Shown in pieces: positions 1 to 11,384 of a DNA stretch of 64,000 nt. How positions within the stretch are numbered: position 1 is the stretch's first letter; each line of letters starts with the position of its first letter. Position numbers and translations under genes: made by a program. Location of the stretch: the NCBI GenBank assembly GCA_003013855.2, contig ML058342.1:2355120-2419119 (forward strand), given 5' to 3'. Origin of the DNA: Liriodendron chinense. Its lineage: Eukaryota > Streptophyta > Magnoliopsida > Magnoliales > Magnoliaceae. The notes beneath the pieces are model-generated. The model saw only the letters and a program-made list of their open reading frames with translations, ran no database searches and was not told the DNA's origin.

Positions 1-1
1 A

Positions 2-2626
2 AAGAAAGATGGCACGTGGCGCATGTGTGTCGATAGTAAAGCCATAAACAAGATTACTGTCAAGTATCGGTTTCTCATCCCGAGGCTTGATGACATGCTT
101 GACATGATGGCCACCTCTACTATCTTTTCGAAAATTGACCTCAAGAGTGGTTATCACTAAATTCGTGTTCGCCCAGGAGATGAGTGGAAGACTGCCTTTA
201 AGACGAAGGATGGGCTGTATGAGTGGTTGGTTATGCCCTTTGGGTTAACCAATGCTCCAAGTACATTTATGAGGGTGATGACCCAGGTGCTGCGACCCTT
301 TATGGGTAAGTTCTTAGTTGTGTACTTCGATGATATCCTTATCTATAGTACTTCTCCTACCTAGCACCTTGAACACTTGAGGCAGGTCTGCAACGCCCTG
401 CGAGTAGAAAAGCTTTATGCGAACCTCAATAAGTGTTCCTTCTTGACTTCTAGAGTTATCTGCCCGGGGTTCGTTGTTTTGTCAGAGGGTATGTCTGTAG
501 ACCCTGAGAAAGTCAAGGCCATTGTCAATTAGCCCGAGCCGCGTAATATACACGACGTGCGAAGCTTTAACGGCCTAGCTACGTTCTATCGGAGGTTCAT
601 CCGTGGATTTAGCTCTATTATCGCTCCCATCACAGATTGCATAAGAAAAGGGGAGTTCCAATGGACTAAAGCCGCGACACAGGCTTTCTCTGAAATCAAG
701 AAGAAGATGACGGAAGCGCCTGTCATGTGTCTACCTGACTTCTCTAAAGTCTTTGAGGTGGCGTGTGACGCGTCAGGACTTGCCATAGGGGTAGTGTTAA
801 GCCAAGAGGGACATCCAGTGGCCTTTTTCAGTGAGAGATTGAATGAGGCTAAACAACGCTACTCCACCTATGACAAATAGTTCTATGTGGTTGTGCAATC
901 ATTGCGCCATTGGCGGCATTATTTATTACCGCAAGAATTTGTCCTGTTCTCTGATCATGAGGCCTAGAAATATTTGAGCTCCCAATAGAAGTTGAGCCCC
1001 AGGCATGCCAAGTGGGCTCAATTTCTTCAAGAGTATACATTTGTACTTAAGCACAAGGCCGGGAAAGAGAATAAGGTTGCTGGCACACTTAGCCGTCGTG
1101 TCATGACGCTGCGGTCCATGAGCGTTGAAGTTACAGGCTTTGAGCAACTCAAGGGTGAGTACTCAACTTGTCCTGACTTTGGGACCATCTATGCGTCGTT
1201 GTCTGGTGACCTGCCCTCGAGGAGTGCTGAGTTTGTCCTTACAGACAGATATCTTTTTAGAGGGGACAAGCTCTGCATCCTACGCACATCCCTCCGTGAT
1301 TTTCTAGTATGGGAGCTTCATGCTGGAGGGATGGCAGGTCACTTTGGTAGAGATAAAACAATTGCCCTGGTTTCTGATCGTTTCTATTGGCCTAATCTCC
1401 AGCGAGATGTGGCCAAGATTGTAGGGCAGCGTCGGACATGTCAACTGACAAAGCAGAGGAAACAAAATACAGGCTTATACACTCCTTTGCCAGTTCCACA
1501 TGTCCCGTGGCAAGATGCAGTATGGATTTTGTGCTTGGGCTTCCCAAGACTATTCGTAAGCACGATTCCATACTCATGGTCGTTGATCGGTTTTCTAAGA
1601 TGGCCCATTTCCTACCCTGTTATAAGACATCAGATGCCTCCCACATTGCTAAGATATTCTTTCAGGAGGTTGTGCGACTTCATGGGGTGCCTAGATCCAT
1701 CGTGTCTGACAGAGATACTAGGTTCACTAGTTATTTTTGGAAGACTCTCTGGCATCTTTTGGGTACGAGGCTTCAATTTTCTTCAGCATATCATCCTCAG
1801 TCGGATGGTCAAACAGAGGTAGTGAACCGTAGCCTAGGGAATTTGTTGAGATGTCTAGTTGGAGACCACCATAGGACCTGGGACACTGTTATTCCCACAG
1901 CAGAGTTCGCTTATAACTCTTCAGTGAACAGGTCCACAGGAATGAGCCCATTTGAAATTGTTTCAGGTCTTAGACCCCGAGCCCCCATAGATTTGATCCC
2001 CATGGCTACCCCACAGCGTCCTTAAGAGTTAGGAGAGTCATTTGCCCATCATATACATGCATTGCATAGTGCGATCAGAAGGAAGATTAATTCAAGTAAT
2101 GAACATTATAAACTTTCTGCTGACACTCACAGGAGATTTAGGGAATTTCAACCTGGAGATGACGTCATGGTTCGTATTAGGTCTGATCGGTTTTCACCTG
2201 GATCCGTGAAGAAGCTTCATGCCCGTAGCATAGGCCCACATAAAATTGTGTAAAGGTTGGGGTTTAACGCTTATGTTGTCGATATCCCTCCTACCATGGG
2301 CATCAGTTCCACATTTAATGTGGAAGATCTAGTTCCCTATCACGAGCCATTACCTCTATCCATTGATTCCCCTATTTCTTCCTAGACCTCCCCTATATAT
2401 GGACCTTGGCCACAGCCTGACCTCCCTATACCCATCTTACCTTCTCTTCCTTCTGCACCGAGAAGAGACGAGATAGAGGAAATTTTGGACTCCGAGTTGG
2501 TTTCTACTCGCTCAGGGGGTTACTAGAAATTCCTAGCCAAGTGGAGGAACAGGCCTATTGCAGATAACTCCTGGATTACCGAGACAGATCTACAGCGTAT
2601 CGATCCAGACATGCTTGAGCGGTACA
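2..2626 (+). pseudogene. Ty3/gypsy chromovirus pol remnant (RT, RNase H, integrase, chromodomain)
   Basis: Reading frame 2 enters from the left edge inside the reverse transcriptase. The RT shows the FSKIDLKSGYH block near 130-160, the PFGLTNAPSTFM block near 239-270 and the YFDD active site near 319-333. RNase H follows (CDASG near 760), then an integrase zinc finger (HAGGMAGH near 1320; the first Cys of the CxxC pair reads as Arg). The integrase core keeps its three acidic positions: MDF near 1525, SDRDTRF near 1705 and GQTEVVNR near 1806. A C-terminal chromodomain-like block (DSELVSTRSGG... WITETDLQRIDPD) lies near 2488-2615, which places it among chromoviruses. In-frame stops interrupt it at 158, 362, 530, 878, 965 and 986, a one-base frameshift lies near 1515-1520, and further stops occur at 2023, 2251, 2383 and 2524. 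The RNase H catalytic Glu is one of the stop positions (878). It is a dead copy; gag and the 5' LTR lie outside the window. Confidence 0.95.
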
Positions 2627-2660
2627 GGAGTTCACTTTCGCCAGTGGCGAATTCTTCCCG

Positions 2661-2672
2661 CCTGGGGAGAAT
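2661..2672 (+). other. Polypurine tract of the chromovirus
   Basis: A purine-rich run (CTGGGGAGAAT) directly abuts the LTR start TGATGCGC. This is where plus-strand priming occurs in LTR retrotransposons, so it supports the 3' LTR boundary. Confidence 0.7.
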
Positions 2673-3552
2673 TGATGCGCACATCAGTGGTGCACCCTTT
2701 AGAGTGTACCAGAGGATGCGACGTCGCAGATTGAGTGTTGGAGCAGACGAGTTGATGTGGATGGACGCCGGGCCCATGTGGCCCATTTTCTGACGCGTTA
2801 CGAGTACGCGAGATGCAGGATCGCGCAGGAGCATCATGACCGCTGGACCATGGAGCGGATTTTACGTTTAGGCGTTTTTCTGTTTACTTCCTTGTTTCTA
2901 GGCGCTTTAGTGTCGTTATTTACTTTAGGCGTTTTTATGTTATTTCTTTGGTTTGCAGGCACTTTAGTGCACTTTTTTTTAAATATTTTCGTAGCTTATA
3001 TATACTGTGAGAAACCCTATTTCGAATTATTAAATGAATAGAAAATTCGTGAGTTTCTTCCTCTTTGTTTGAGAGATTAGGGTTTCAGGATTGGCCATCG
3101 GGTGTTGAGGATTCCACCCCGAAGTTTCCGTTTTCTCTTCTCTCTTTCTTCAAGGTGCGAGGAAAGGTAAGCTTCTTTTGATTCCTAATTCGTACTTCAT
3201 GAGAACCCATTGTTTTTCGACATCCCTCGTTCTTTCTGAACCCCCCCCCTCCCCTCTTTTGGGTACGATCGAAAAGAGGGATGCCTAGCCACGATAACTG
3301 GATCCAAACTTGACTGTGGACTGGTCTATGCTAGATCTGGGATATCCTCATATCCCTAGATCCTCCCTGTTTTACGATTTTACATGGTTTTTTGCGAAGG
3401 GGCATGATCCGGACGGACGGACCTCATTTTCGTGTTGAGATTTGTTAGTTTCCTCTGATTGAAAGTAGCTAGTTTCATAATCTTATTATTTGAATATCTT
3501 CCAACTAAATATTCATGCATCTAGGGTTAGGTCATCGCATGCCCCTGCATCA
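2673..3552 (+). repeat. 3' LTR of the gypsy chromovirus (880 bp)
   Basis: The LTR opens with TGATGC and closes with GCATCA, a perfect 6-bp terminal inverted repeat. The boundaries were fixed by comparison with a second copy in reverse orientation at 20018-20891, which starts and ends at the matching bases and has its own target duplication. Short repeats of the type TAGGCGYTTT occur in the U3 part (about 2868-2975). No target duplication can be read here because the 5' LTR is outside the window. Confidence 0.9.
2997..3004 (+). promoter_or_regulatory. TATA box of the LTR promoter
   Basis: TATATATA sits in the same context (CTTATATATACTGTGAGAAACC) in this LTR and, reversed, at 20568-20575 of the solo LTR. 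Conservation between two copies and position in mid-LTR fit the U3/R promoter. Confidence 0.55.
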
Positions 3553-3659
3553 GGCTAAGGCTAGGAAGTCTCCTAGAGGGTGGAGGGAAATACTTAGTTT
3601 GGAATGTTCAGTTAACTATTACTCCACAAGTAAGGCTAGTGGGAGAAAGAGGGTAAGAG
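3553..3659 (+). other. LTR-to-LINE junction
   Basis: About 100 bases between the gypsy LTR end and the LINE 5' part. I see no gene; it probably holds LINE 5' UTR or old host DNA. Confidence 0.4.
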
Positions 3660-6309
3660 GTTTTAGAGTGGATGATCAATAATGGTTCACTCATGGAATG
3701 TTAGAGGATTGGGCTGCAAGATCAAAAGAGCCCATTTTCGAAAGATGTGCAAAAAATCAAAGGCGGACGTTATTGCGCTGCAGGAAATGAAGCTACAATC
3801 TATAGACAAAGGTACTCTTAATTTAGTTCGGGGGGTTAAAAACAAAGAACGTTTAGCTTTAGATGTTGTGGGCTCTGTGGGGGGTTATAATCGTGGCCTG
3901 GAATTCAGAGTTTTGGAGTAAGGAAGACAGTGATGTTGGTATATTTTCAATATTGGTAGTTTTGCGAGAAAGTCTTCCAGCTTTCTATGGGTTTTTATTG
4001 CAGTTTATGGGCCTTGCATTTCTGGTCAGCATGAGCATTTGTGGGGGGAGCTAACCAAAGTCAGGTGGAGTTGGAATCTGCCGTGGTGGTGTGTTGGACT
4101 TGGTGGAGACTTCAGTGTAGTTTGATTCACATATGAGAAATCAAATTGGGGGGGAGGGGGTAAAATCATTTGCAGTATGATGGGAAGAAGATATATTGTG
4201 ATTGGATAGATTTTTGGTGTTTGCAGATTGGATAAAGAAATTTCTGCTTGCAGGTCAGGACCTGTTTCTGACCATCGTCCCATTTTGTTGCAGGTGGAGG
4301 ATTGGGGTCCAAAACCATTCAGGTTCGAGCTAGCCTAGATGGAGGTTGACAGGTTTGAGCAGTTGATCATTGATTGGTGCTCTTCTTTTCTGGTTGAAGG
4401 TTTTATCGGATTTAGATTAAGCAAAAAGCTTAAATTGCTGAAAGAAAAGGTAAAATTTGGAAGAAAGAAGTTTTCGGTGCTAGGGAGGTAGAGTTCGACA
4501 TCTTGTTGAAGGAGATTAATGTGTTTGATGTTAAAGAGGAGGCGGGTTAGTTGGCTGTCGAAGAGTGTCAAAAGGGAGCTTCCATAGACTTGAAATATTC
4601 TAACTGCATCAAAGAGGAGGAAATCAGGTGGAGGGAAAGATCAAGAGCTTTGCGGCTTAAAGAAGGTCACAAGAATATACAATTCTTTCATAGCATACCT
4701 AGCGCAAGGGCGCAGGGCAACAAAATTATCAGTTTGGTGGTGGAGGGTGGACATGAGAAAAGAGGGAGATTTGTGACTCAATAGTTCATTTCTACAAGAA
4801 CCTGTTATCCTGCTATCAATGGAGGAGGTTGTGACTACATAATTTGGAATTCCCTCAATTATTAAGTGAGGAGGTGACGTATCTTGAAAATCCGATATCG
4901 AAAAAAGTTAAGGTTTCTCTTGATTCGATGTGTAGAGATAAGGCCCCAGGCCTAGACGGATTACCAATGATATTCTTTCAGAAATTTTGTCGAGCGGTTA
5001 AGGGGGATGTGATGGTGTTTATATCCGAGTTCTTCGAGCGAAGCTGTCTATCTAATGATCTCAGGGCATCATTTATAGCTCTCATTTCCAAAATTGAAGG
5101 GGCAGAAGTATTAAAAGACTTTGGGCCCATTAGTCTAATCGAGGGACCGTATAAAATTCTAGCCAAGGTTTTTGCTTTGAGGTTTTGGAGAGTGCTCTCT
5201 AAGATCATATTTGAGAACTATTTGGGCTTTTGTGGTGGAGAGATAGATTTTGGATAGTATCCTCATGACTCATGAATGTATTGACTGTAGACATAGGGAT
5301 GGAAAATGTGGGCTAGTGTGCAAACTTGACATCGAAAAGGCATATCGCGTAGATTGGGAGTTCCTAGACTACATGCTTGGGAGATTGGGTTGTTGGCAGA
5401 ATTGGAGGGGTTGGATGCAACCTTGCGTGTAGTTTGCCTTTTTCCCATATTGGTTAATGGTTCGCTAAAAGAGTTTTTTATTTTTTAATGTTTTTTTTCC
5501 CCCCTTTTTTTTGTTAAGGTGTCCAGGGGTATTAGGTAGGGTGGCGCTCTATCTCCATACATCTTTCTAGTGGTCGGGGAAGCGTTAAGTAAGATGATGC
5601 ATAAAGTGGAGGAGAATGGTTTGGTCAATGGTTTTAGAGTGGCATATGCAATGTTGCAAATTAGTAAACTTCAATATGTTGATGACACTCTTTTGTTTTG
5701 CGATGTGGATTGACCTCAGTGGATAATCTGAGGAAAATCATGGTGTTTTGAAGCAGTCTCGGGGCTAAGCATTAATGTTGCTAAAAGTGAAATGTTGGGA
5801 ATCTGTTTGGATAAACGTGGAGTTGATGTGGTTGGCTTCTGTGTTTGGATGCAAAGTAGGGGTTTTTCTCTCGCTGTATCTTGCACTGCCTCTATGTATG
5901 AGGAAACTGGCAAAAACTTGTAGTATATGGTCATCGAGAGAATTGAGAGGAAGCTGTCTAGCTGGAAACTTTGTTATTTGTCTTTGGGAGGTTGTTTATC
6001 TCTCATTAAAGCTGCCTTCTCTAATATGCTTGTGTACTTTATGTTGCTCTTTAAATGCCCTAAATCAGTGCTGGTCAGGTTGGAAAAGATGAGAAGAGAC
6101 TTCTTGTGGAAAGGGATTGAGGAAAAAAGAAAGTTTCTGCTTCTCAAATGGGCGGAGGTTCGCAAAAGCCAATAAATGAAGGTGAGGCTGGTATTAAGGA
6201 TTTGGGAATCATGAACATGGAACTACTTGGGAAGTGACTGTGGAGATTTGTTTCAGAAGAGGGGAGATTATGAAGGGAGTTGGTTAAGAGGAAATTTAGT
6301 ACTTAGGAG
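3660..6309 (+). mobile_element. L1-type LINE remnant, main part
   Basis: A non-LTR retrotransposon ORF2 remnant. An ATG at 3682 opens the AP-endonuclease start (SWNVRGLG, then ADVIALQEMKL); the endonuclease end appears at 4256-4290 as VSDHRPILLQ, which holds the catalytic SDH. The reverse transcriptase follows: KAPGLDGLP near 4944, a fingers/palm block near 5080-5210, the KLDIEKAY block near 5320 and YVDDTLLFC near 5680. Downstream thumb sequence (RKLSSWKLCYLSLGG, near 5945) and LRRDFLW-type sequence near 6090 are recognisable. Frameshifts and stops are frequent, so it is inactive. A hAT element inserted at 6310 splits it; the LINE resumes at 9238 and is lost at about 9313, where a second hAT end begins. 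Confidence 0.9.
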
Positions 6310-6814
6310 CAGTGTTCGCATTGTCGGCGAAAAATCGATAATATCGCCGATATTATCGGTGTCGCCGAACCGGCGATACCGAAACCCCAGTTTTTCGTTT
6401 CTCTTCCTAATGTCGACGAAATATCGGCGATATTTTTGATTTTATTGAAAAAAAAATAGTTATCGTCGAAATTTTCTACTCGCCATTGCAAAAATTCGAA
6501 ATAAATAGAAAAAATCTCTCTTACCTTTCTTCTTCTCAAGATCTGCATGCGCTTTTAGCTGGATTTGGTGGGCCAATCGCTGTCGACAACGCCGAATTTT
6601 CGGCGATAAGAAAAACCTAAAAAGAAAACCCTTTTCTTTCTTCGAAAAGAATAGATTTGTAAGGAACCAATTTCGACAAGGTTTAAGGGGATTTGGGGTT
6701 CCGATTTGAAAAGAAAAAAAGAAATTTCTGCAGAGATTTTCGGATTTTTTACGGAAAAAATATCTCCAGGTTTTTCGGAGAAGACGAGTAACTCTTGTTC
6801 TCTCCTGTTTTAAG

Positions 6815-7338
6815 GGCGCGGATTTCCTGCGAAAGCCTTGCGCAGGAATTTCCTGCGCTGGGAACCAAGTTTGGGCCCACAGTGATTTTTTTGATGAATC
6901 CACCCCGTCCATCCGTTTTGAGAGCTCATTTTAGGATGCTTAAATGAAAATGAACCGGATCCAAAACTCAAGTGGGCCTCACTAAAGGAAAAGGTGGGTA
7001 GGTAAATTACTACCGTTGAAACCTCCCTGGGGTCCACAGTGATGTTTATATGGCATCCATACCATTCATAACGTCACTACTACTAGGATGAACTGGAAAT
7101 ACAAATATTATCTTGATTCGAAACTCCTGTGGCTCCGCAAATATTTCAACTGTGGACGTTTAATCCTCACGTTTTAGGCCCACTTGAGTCTTGGATCCGG
7201 TTCATTTTTGTTCTCATGTCCTAAAATGAGCTCCCAAAACGGATGGACGGGGTGGATTCATCAAAAACATTACTGTGGGCCCCACCTTGGTTCCCAGCAG
7301 GAACTTCCTGCGCAAGGCTTTCGCAGGAAATCCGCGCC
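6815..7338. mobile_element. MULE MITE copy A, 9-bp TSD
   Basis: Terminal inverted repeats of over 30 bp begin GGCGCGGATTTCCTGCG and end in the reverse complement. TGTTTTAAG is duplicated at 6806-6814 and 7339-7347; 9-bp duplications mark Mutator-like transposition. The 524-bp body is an imperfect palindrome: the left half (GGGCCCACAGTGAT... CCATCCGTTTTGAGAGC... GTTGAAACC) recurs reversed in the right half. It has no coding capacity. This copy defines the family that recurs through the window. Confidence 0.93.
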
Positions 7339-7347
7339 TGTTTTAAG

Positions 7348-7850
7348 GGAGTGGTGTCTGTGTAGGTTTACTAAAGACGGTGCGGCCTTCACTGTGGGGG
7401 CCACCATGATGTATTTAGTGTAAATCCATTCCGTCCATAAATTTTTCCAGGTCATTATAGGGCAAGATCCAAAAAAATGAAGCAGATCGAAGACTCAGGT
7501 GAACTGGTGGTTGAACCTCCACCGTCAAAAACTTCCTATGGCCCAGCGTAATGTTTTATGTAAAGTTTATTTGTCATCTAACCTGTTGATAAGGTCACAT
7601 AAACCTCAATGAGGGGAAAAATACAAATATCAGGTTGATCTAAAACTTGTGTTACCCATGAGAAGGTTTTAATGGTCAATCACCACTTTCTTATTTGATG
7701 GTCCACTTAAGATTCGAATCTGCTTCAATTTTGATCTAATGCCTTAAAATGAACTGTAAAAACGGATGGATGGCATGGATATGCAATAAATACATCAATA
7801 TGGGCCCACCATAAGTGTGGCACCGTCCATGGCTGCACCTATTCCACTCT
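7348..7850. mobile_element. MULE MITE copy B (GACGGTGCGGCC subfamily)
   Basis: Ends are GGAGTGGTGTCTG... GACGGTGCGGCC and, reversed, GGCACCGTCC... CCACTC. The body has the family's markers: GGGGGCCACCATGATGTAT, a CCGTCCATAAAT... CAGGTCATT block and their reversed partners. Its left edge coincides with the TSD of copy A, so A inserted at its border. No TSD is readable. Confidence 0.75.
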
Positions 7851-7854
7851 TGCT

Positions 7855-8385
7855 CGCACAAATTTCCTAAGAAAGCCTTTCAGGCTAGGATGATAGGTGG
7901 GCCCCATCGTGATGTTTGTGATAAATCCAACCTGTCCATCCATTTTCCGAGCTCATTTTAGTACATGAGACCAAAAAATAGGCATATCCAAAACTCAAGT
8001 GGGCCATACGAGAGGAAACAGTGGGGATTCAATGACCACTGTTGAAACATTCTTATGGCCACAAAAGTTTTATATAAGGCTAAGGTTTTTGTGTTTTCAC
8101 TTCATCCCAGTGGGAATGACCTTATAAACGGTTTGGATGGAATACAAACATTAAGGTGGAGCCCAGAAAGGTTTCAATGGTACGTATTTATTGCCCCTAC
8201 TATTTCCTCTCATGTGGCCCACCTGAGTTTTGGATCAATCTCATTTTTTGTTGCATGTTCTAAAACTAGATCTAAAAACGGATGGACGGTGTGGATTTCT
8301 CATAAACATCACGATGGGCTCCACTTAACATTCTAGTGAATTCTGTTAAAGCCTCTGACAGGAAATCTTCGTCCACCCGGCTCCC
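7855..8385. mobile_element. MULE MITE copy C
   Basis: Same arrangement as copy A: TTTCCTAAGAAAGCC near the left end, GTGGGCCCCATCGTGATG, palindromic body, CATCACGATGGGCTCCAC on the right, then AGCCTCTGACAGGAAATC. Ends are degraded and no TSD is visible. Confidence 0.75.
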
Positions 8386-8399
8386 CCTTACCATCCGAA

Positions 8400-8803
8400 A
8401 CCTACTTCATGGTGGGACTCTGTAGGGCCCACTTCGAAGTATGCATTGCATATCTATGCCGTCCATCTGTTTTTACAAAATATTTTAGGGAATGGTCTGA
8501 AAAATGAAGCAGATGCAAATATCAAGTGGACCACAAGCAATGGTCGTTGAACGACCACCATTAAAAACTTCCTGGGGTCCACTAGAATGTTCATTGACCA
8601 TCCAACCTGTTGATAAGTTCATACGGACTTTAGATGAAAGGCAAAAAAATAAATATCAGCTTGATAAGTTGATCCAATATTTTTGTGGCCCATAAAAGGT
8701 TTTTAACAGTCAATAACCACTGATTTGTTTGGAGTGGGCCACGTCCACCTGAAATTTTATATCTGCTTCGTTTTTGGGACCATCCCCTAAAATAAGCTGT
8801 AAC
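8400..8803. mobile_element. MULE MITE copy D, right end lost
   Basis: Starts with TAGGGCCCACTTCGAAGTATG... CCGTCCATCTGTTTT and runs through the hinge into the reversed half, but stops at CCCCTAAAATAAGCTGTAAC without the reversed GGGCCC end. Confidence 0.7.
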
Positions 8804-9237
8804 GGGATCCGGATGATGACTACGAGCCACCTCGTTACTCCATATGGGAATGAAATATGGCAAAAAAGTATACTTTTTTAATTCATTTGATTTTATATCT
8901 TAATTATTGTATGGTGACTGCATTTGTATTATATAAACTCATTTTCGTTGCTATTGGAGTAATTTCTTATGAACGCATGCTTTTTTGGGCCCCATTGAAT
9001 GAAAACTTATTATTTAATGCATTCTTTTTGCAGTTTTTTTATTCCTGAATATACAAATATGTGTATTTAGGCATTTCCTGAAGTTTCACTGAAAAATTCC
9101 ACAATTTTCATCATGTTTCCCCCCTTTTCCCCACATTTCCAGTTATCGGCGATATTATCGACGATAACGATATTATATCTTTATCTCTGGCCAGCGAAAC
9201 CTGTAGCGATACCGACAATGCGAACACTGCTTAGGAG

Positions 9238-9313
9238 TCAGGTGGGAAGGTGGGGAGTGAAGAGATTCTCCCTATATCGAGCTTCTAGTCTGTACAAAGC
9301 GGTAGCGTTGATT
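9238..9313 (+). mobile_element. L1-type LINE, continuation after hAT insertion
   Basis: The sequence after the right target duplication continues the LINE ORF2 of 3660-6309 (GRWGVKRFSLYRASSLYKA). It ends where TAGAGCTGGACACA, a hAT-like terminus, starts. Confidence 0.6.
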
Positions 9314-9861
9314 AGAGCTGGACACAAACTGAGCCAATTCAGTTAACTCGGCTTGAAATAACTCGACTCGACTCGTTGATTTCGGTTCGAGTCGAGTTAG
9401 GCAGATGGGGTTAAAAAAATACCGAGTCGAGCTCGAACTAGACCGAACTCGACTCGAACTCAGTTCGACTCATCTGGTGTATATATAAATGCATAAAAAA
9501 AAACTTAATTCATTTTTATTTCTAATTTCTATTGCACCCGAGCCCGAGCCTGACTTGCCCAAACCCTACCCTACCCCTACCCTTTCCTCCAAAACCCTAC
9601 CCCTACCCATCTCTGTCGAGCCGGCAGCCGAGCCCTTCTCCAACTCCTCCTTGAGCTCCCTCCCGTCTCATCTCTGGTCTTTGCACCTTTGCTCGACAGC
9701 CCGTCTGTCTCTGTCCGAGCGCGTGTGACTCGATTCAACTCTCAAGGAAACTCGACTCAAGTGGTATTTCCTCTTCCTTCCTCTTTCTCATTGCCAATTT
9801 CAAATGATTTAGGGGGTTTCTTGATTTGGGGAACAAAAAACCTAAATCTGGTAGGGTTTAG

Positions 9862-10085
9862 GTGTCCGGGATGGCTCTGGTTGGTTCCGGGTTGGGTTGG
9901 TTTGGGCTAGGTTGGGTGCAGGTTGGGTTGGGTTGGGTGTGGGTTGGGCTAGGTTGGTTCGGGTTGGGTAAGTTTGGGTGCAGGTTGGGTCAGGTAGTGG
10001 CGGGTCGTTTCCTGGTTGGGCTGGGTTGGTTCCTGGTGTCTATGTTGGGTTAGGTAGGGTCATGTTAGGTGCGGGTTGGTTCTGG
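9862..10085 (+). repeat. GGGTTGGGTT-type G-rich minisatellite
   Basis: An irregular array of GGTTGGG, GGTTCGGG, GGTTTGGGC and GGTGCAGGTTGGG units over about 220 bases, strongly strand-asymmetric (G on +). It sits between the hAT left end and the transposase, like a leader repeat. Units are not telomeric TTTAGGG. Confidence 0.85.
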
Positions 10086-10086
10086 G

Positions 10087-10362
10087 TTGCACAATTAGAT
10101 TTGAAATTGTTTGGATAATTAGTTTTGTATGGATTTCTTAATGTGACTTGCACAATTAAATTTGAAATTGTTTAGATAATTAGTTTTGTTTGGAATTGTA
10201 ATATTGTATGGATTTGTTAATGTGACTTGCACAATTACATTCAAAATTGTTTAGATAATTAGTTTTGTATCAGAATTGTAATATTATATGGATTTGTATT
10301 GAATGTATGGAATGGTATGAACTTGGAAATTGTTTAGATAATTAGTTTTGTATTAGAATTGT
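10087..10362 (+). repeat. AT-rich tandem repeat (about four units)
   Basis: Four imperfect units share GAAATTGTTTAGATAATTAG then TTTTGTAT. They start near 10089, 10154, 10232 and 10325; spacing varies from 65 to about 93 because some units carry an extra GAATTGTAATATTGTATGG block. The array ends where the transposase ORF begins. Confidence 0.8.
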
Positions 10363-11384
10363 GGAGGGAGAAGGGATAGAAATTAGTGCTAGTACAACAC
10401 AACCTGCTTCAAAAGGGAAAAGAAGGTCAGTAGTTTGGGATGATTTTGAGGAGGTCACAATGAAGGATGGCAAAGTGAAGATCGGATGCAAGCATTGCAA
10501 GAATCTCTACGCAAAAATACTAGGGGGATCAACTTTGCTTTACTTTAGACGTAGGCAATCCTGTGCAAAGAGACCCAGAATCTCCTCTTCAGGCCAACAG
10601 ATGCTGTCATTTACCGCTTCAGAAGGAGATAATTCTCAAAGTACCCTCTCGAATTATAGGTTTTACAAGGAGAAATTGAAAGAATGGTTCGTAAGATTAG
10701 TGATAGTTGAAGAAAGACCATTCAGAATAATAGAGAGTAGAGTCTTCATGGGGTTTTGTAAATTTCTAAATCCCAGATGTGAGAAAGCATCTCGAGTAAT
10801 TGTGAAACGAGTGTTTGAAGATGTATAAAACTGAGAAGAGCAAGTTCAAAGATTCGTTTGCATCCATCTCCTGAGTAAGCCTCACGTCGAATTTTTGGAC
10901 GACATCTAATCAAAGAAAGGGGTACATGTCATTAATCGCGCACTACGTCGATGCAAATTGAAAGCTTTGTAAAACAATCTGGAACTTTTGCTACCTTCCT
11001 CCTCACAGTGGATTGGTTATTTTGGATTGTATTTATCATTGCTTGGTTGAATGGGGCATTAAGATGAAAATATCAGCAATAACTTTAGATAATGCCTCTG
11101 CTAATGATAGTGCTATCGTTATCTTACAGAACCAATTCAAGGTAATGGGAAATTTATATTTTGAGGGAAAAATATTCCAAGCTAGGTGTTGTACCCATAT
11201 TCTGAATTTGCTTGTACAGAAAGGGCTTAAAATAATTGAGCCCACGATAGAGAACATCAGAGAAAGTGTCAAATAAATTAGGGGGTTACCATCAAGGCTA
11301 AATACGTGGAATGAAATTCTTCAACGTTTGCATGTGAATTCTCAGAAATCGTTGAAATTAATTGTATGCACACGTCGGAATGTA
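10361..11384 (+). pseudogene. hAT (Ac/RICESLEEPER-type) transposase, broken
   Basis: The N-terminal piece (10361-10828, opening with GTG in the track frame) has a BED-type zinc finger: WDDFEEV near residue 27, then IGCKHCKNLYA with the CxxC pair; the distal His partners are blurred. A second piece (about 11013-11384) has the hAT core signature: ITLDNASANDSAI, then CTHILNLLVQKGL, then ENIRESVK and LPSRLNTWNE, ending at IVCTRRN, which matches the conserved RWNST block start. Frames shift between the pieces, and the central RNase-H-like region and the C-terminal dimerisation domain are missing. It would have driven cut-and-paste transposition; it is now dead, cut by the copia remnant at about 11381. 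Confidence 0.88.

Larger units (their letters stand above)
6310..9229. mobile_element. hAT element with 8-bp TSD, carrying nested MITEs
   Basis: The left end starts CAGTGTTCGCATTGTCGG and the right end is its exact reverse complement. It is flanked on both sides by CTTAGGAG (6302-6309 and 9230-9237), a perfect 8-bp target duplication; CAGTG ends and 8-bp TSDs are diagnostic for hAT. Subterminal DNA contains repeated CGATATT/CGGCGATA motifs. I see no transposase, so it is non-autonomous. Only 6310-6814 and about 8804-9229 belong to the hAT itself (about 0.9 kb); the middle is four palindromic MULE MITEs. The insertion interrupts an L1 ORF2. Confidence 0.92.
9313..11380 (+). mobile_element. hAT element with transposase remnant (left part)
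   Basis: Begins TAGAGCTGGACACAAACTGAGCC, a hAT-like terminus with subterminal clusters of CGACTCGAG/ACTCGACTCG (9350-9475). A pyrimidine-rich stretch with repeats of CCCTAC (9565-9620) follows, then G-rich and AT-rich tandem repeats, then the transposase at 10361. The right end was not found: a copia remnant cuts it at about 11381. Confidence 0.65.

Noticed and set aside
9862..10085. Telomere-like repeats
   Set aside because: Units are GGTTGGG-type and irregular, not TTTAGGG, and lie inside a hAT element.
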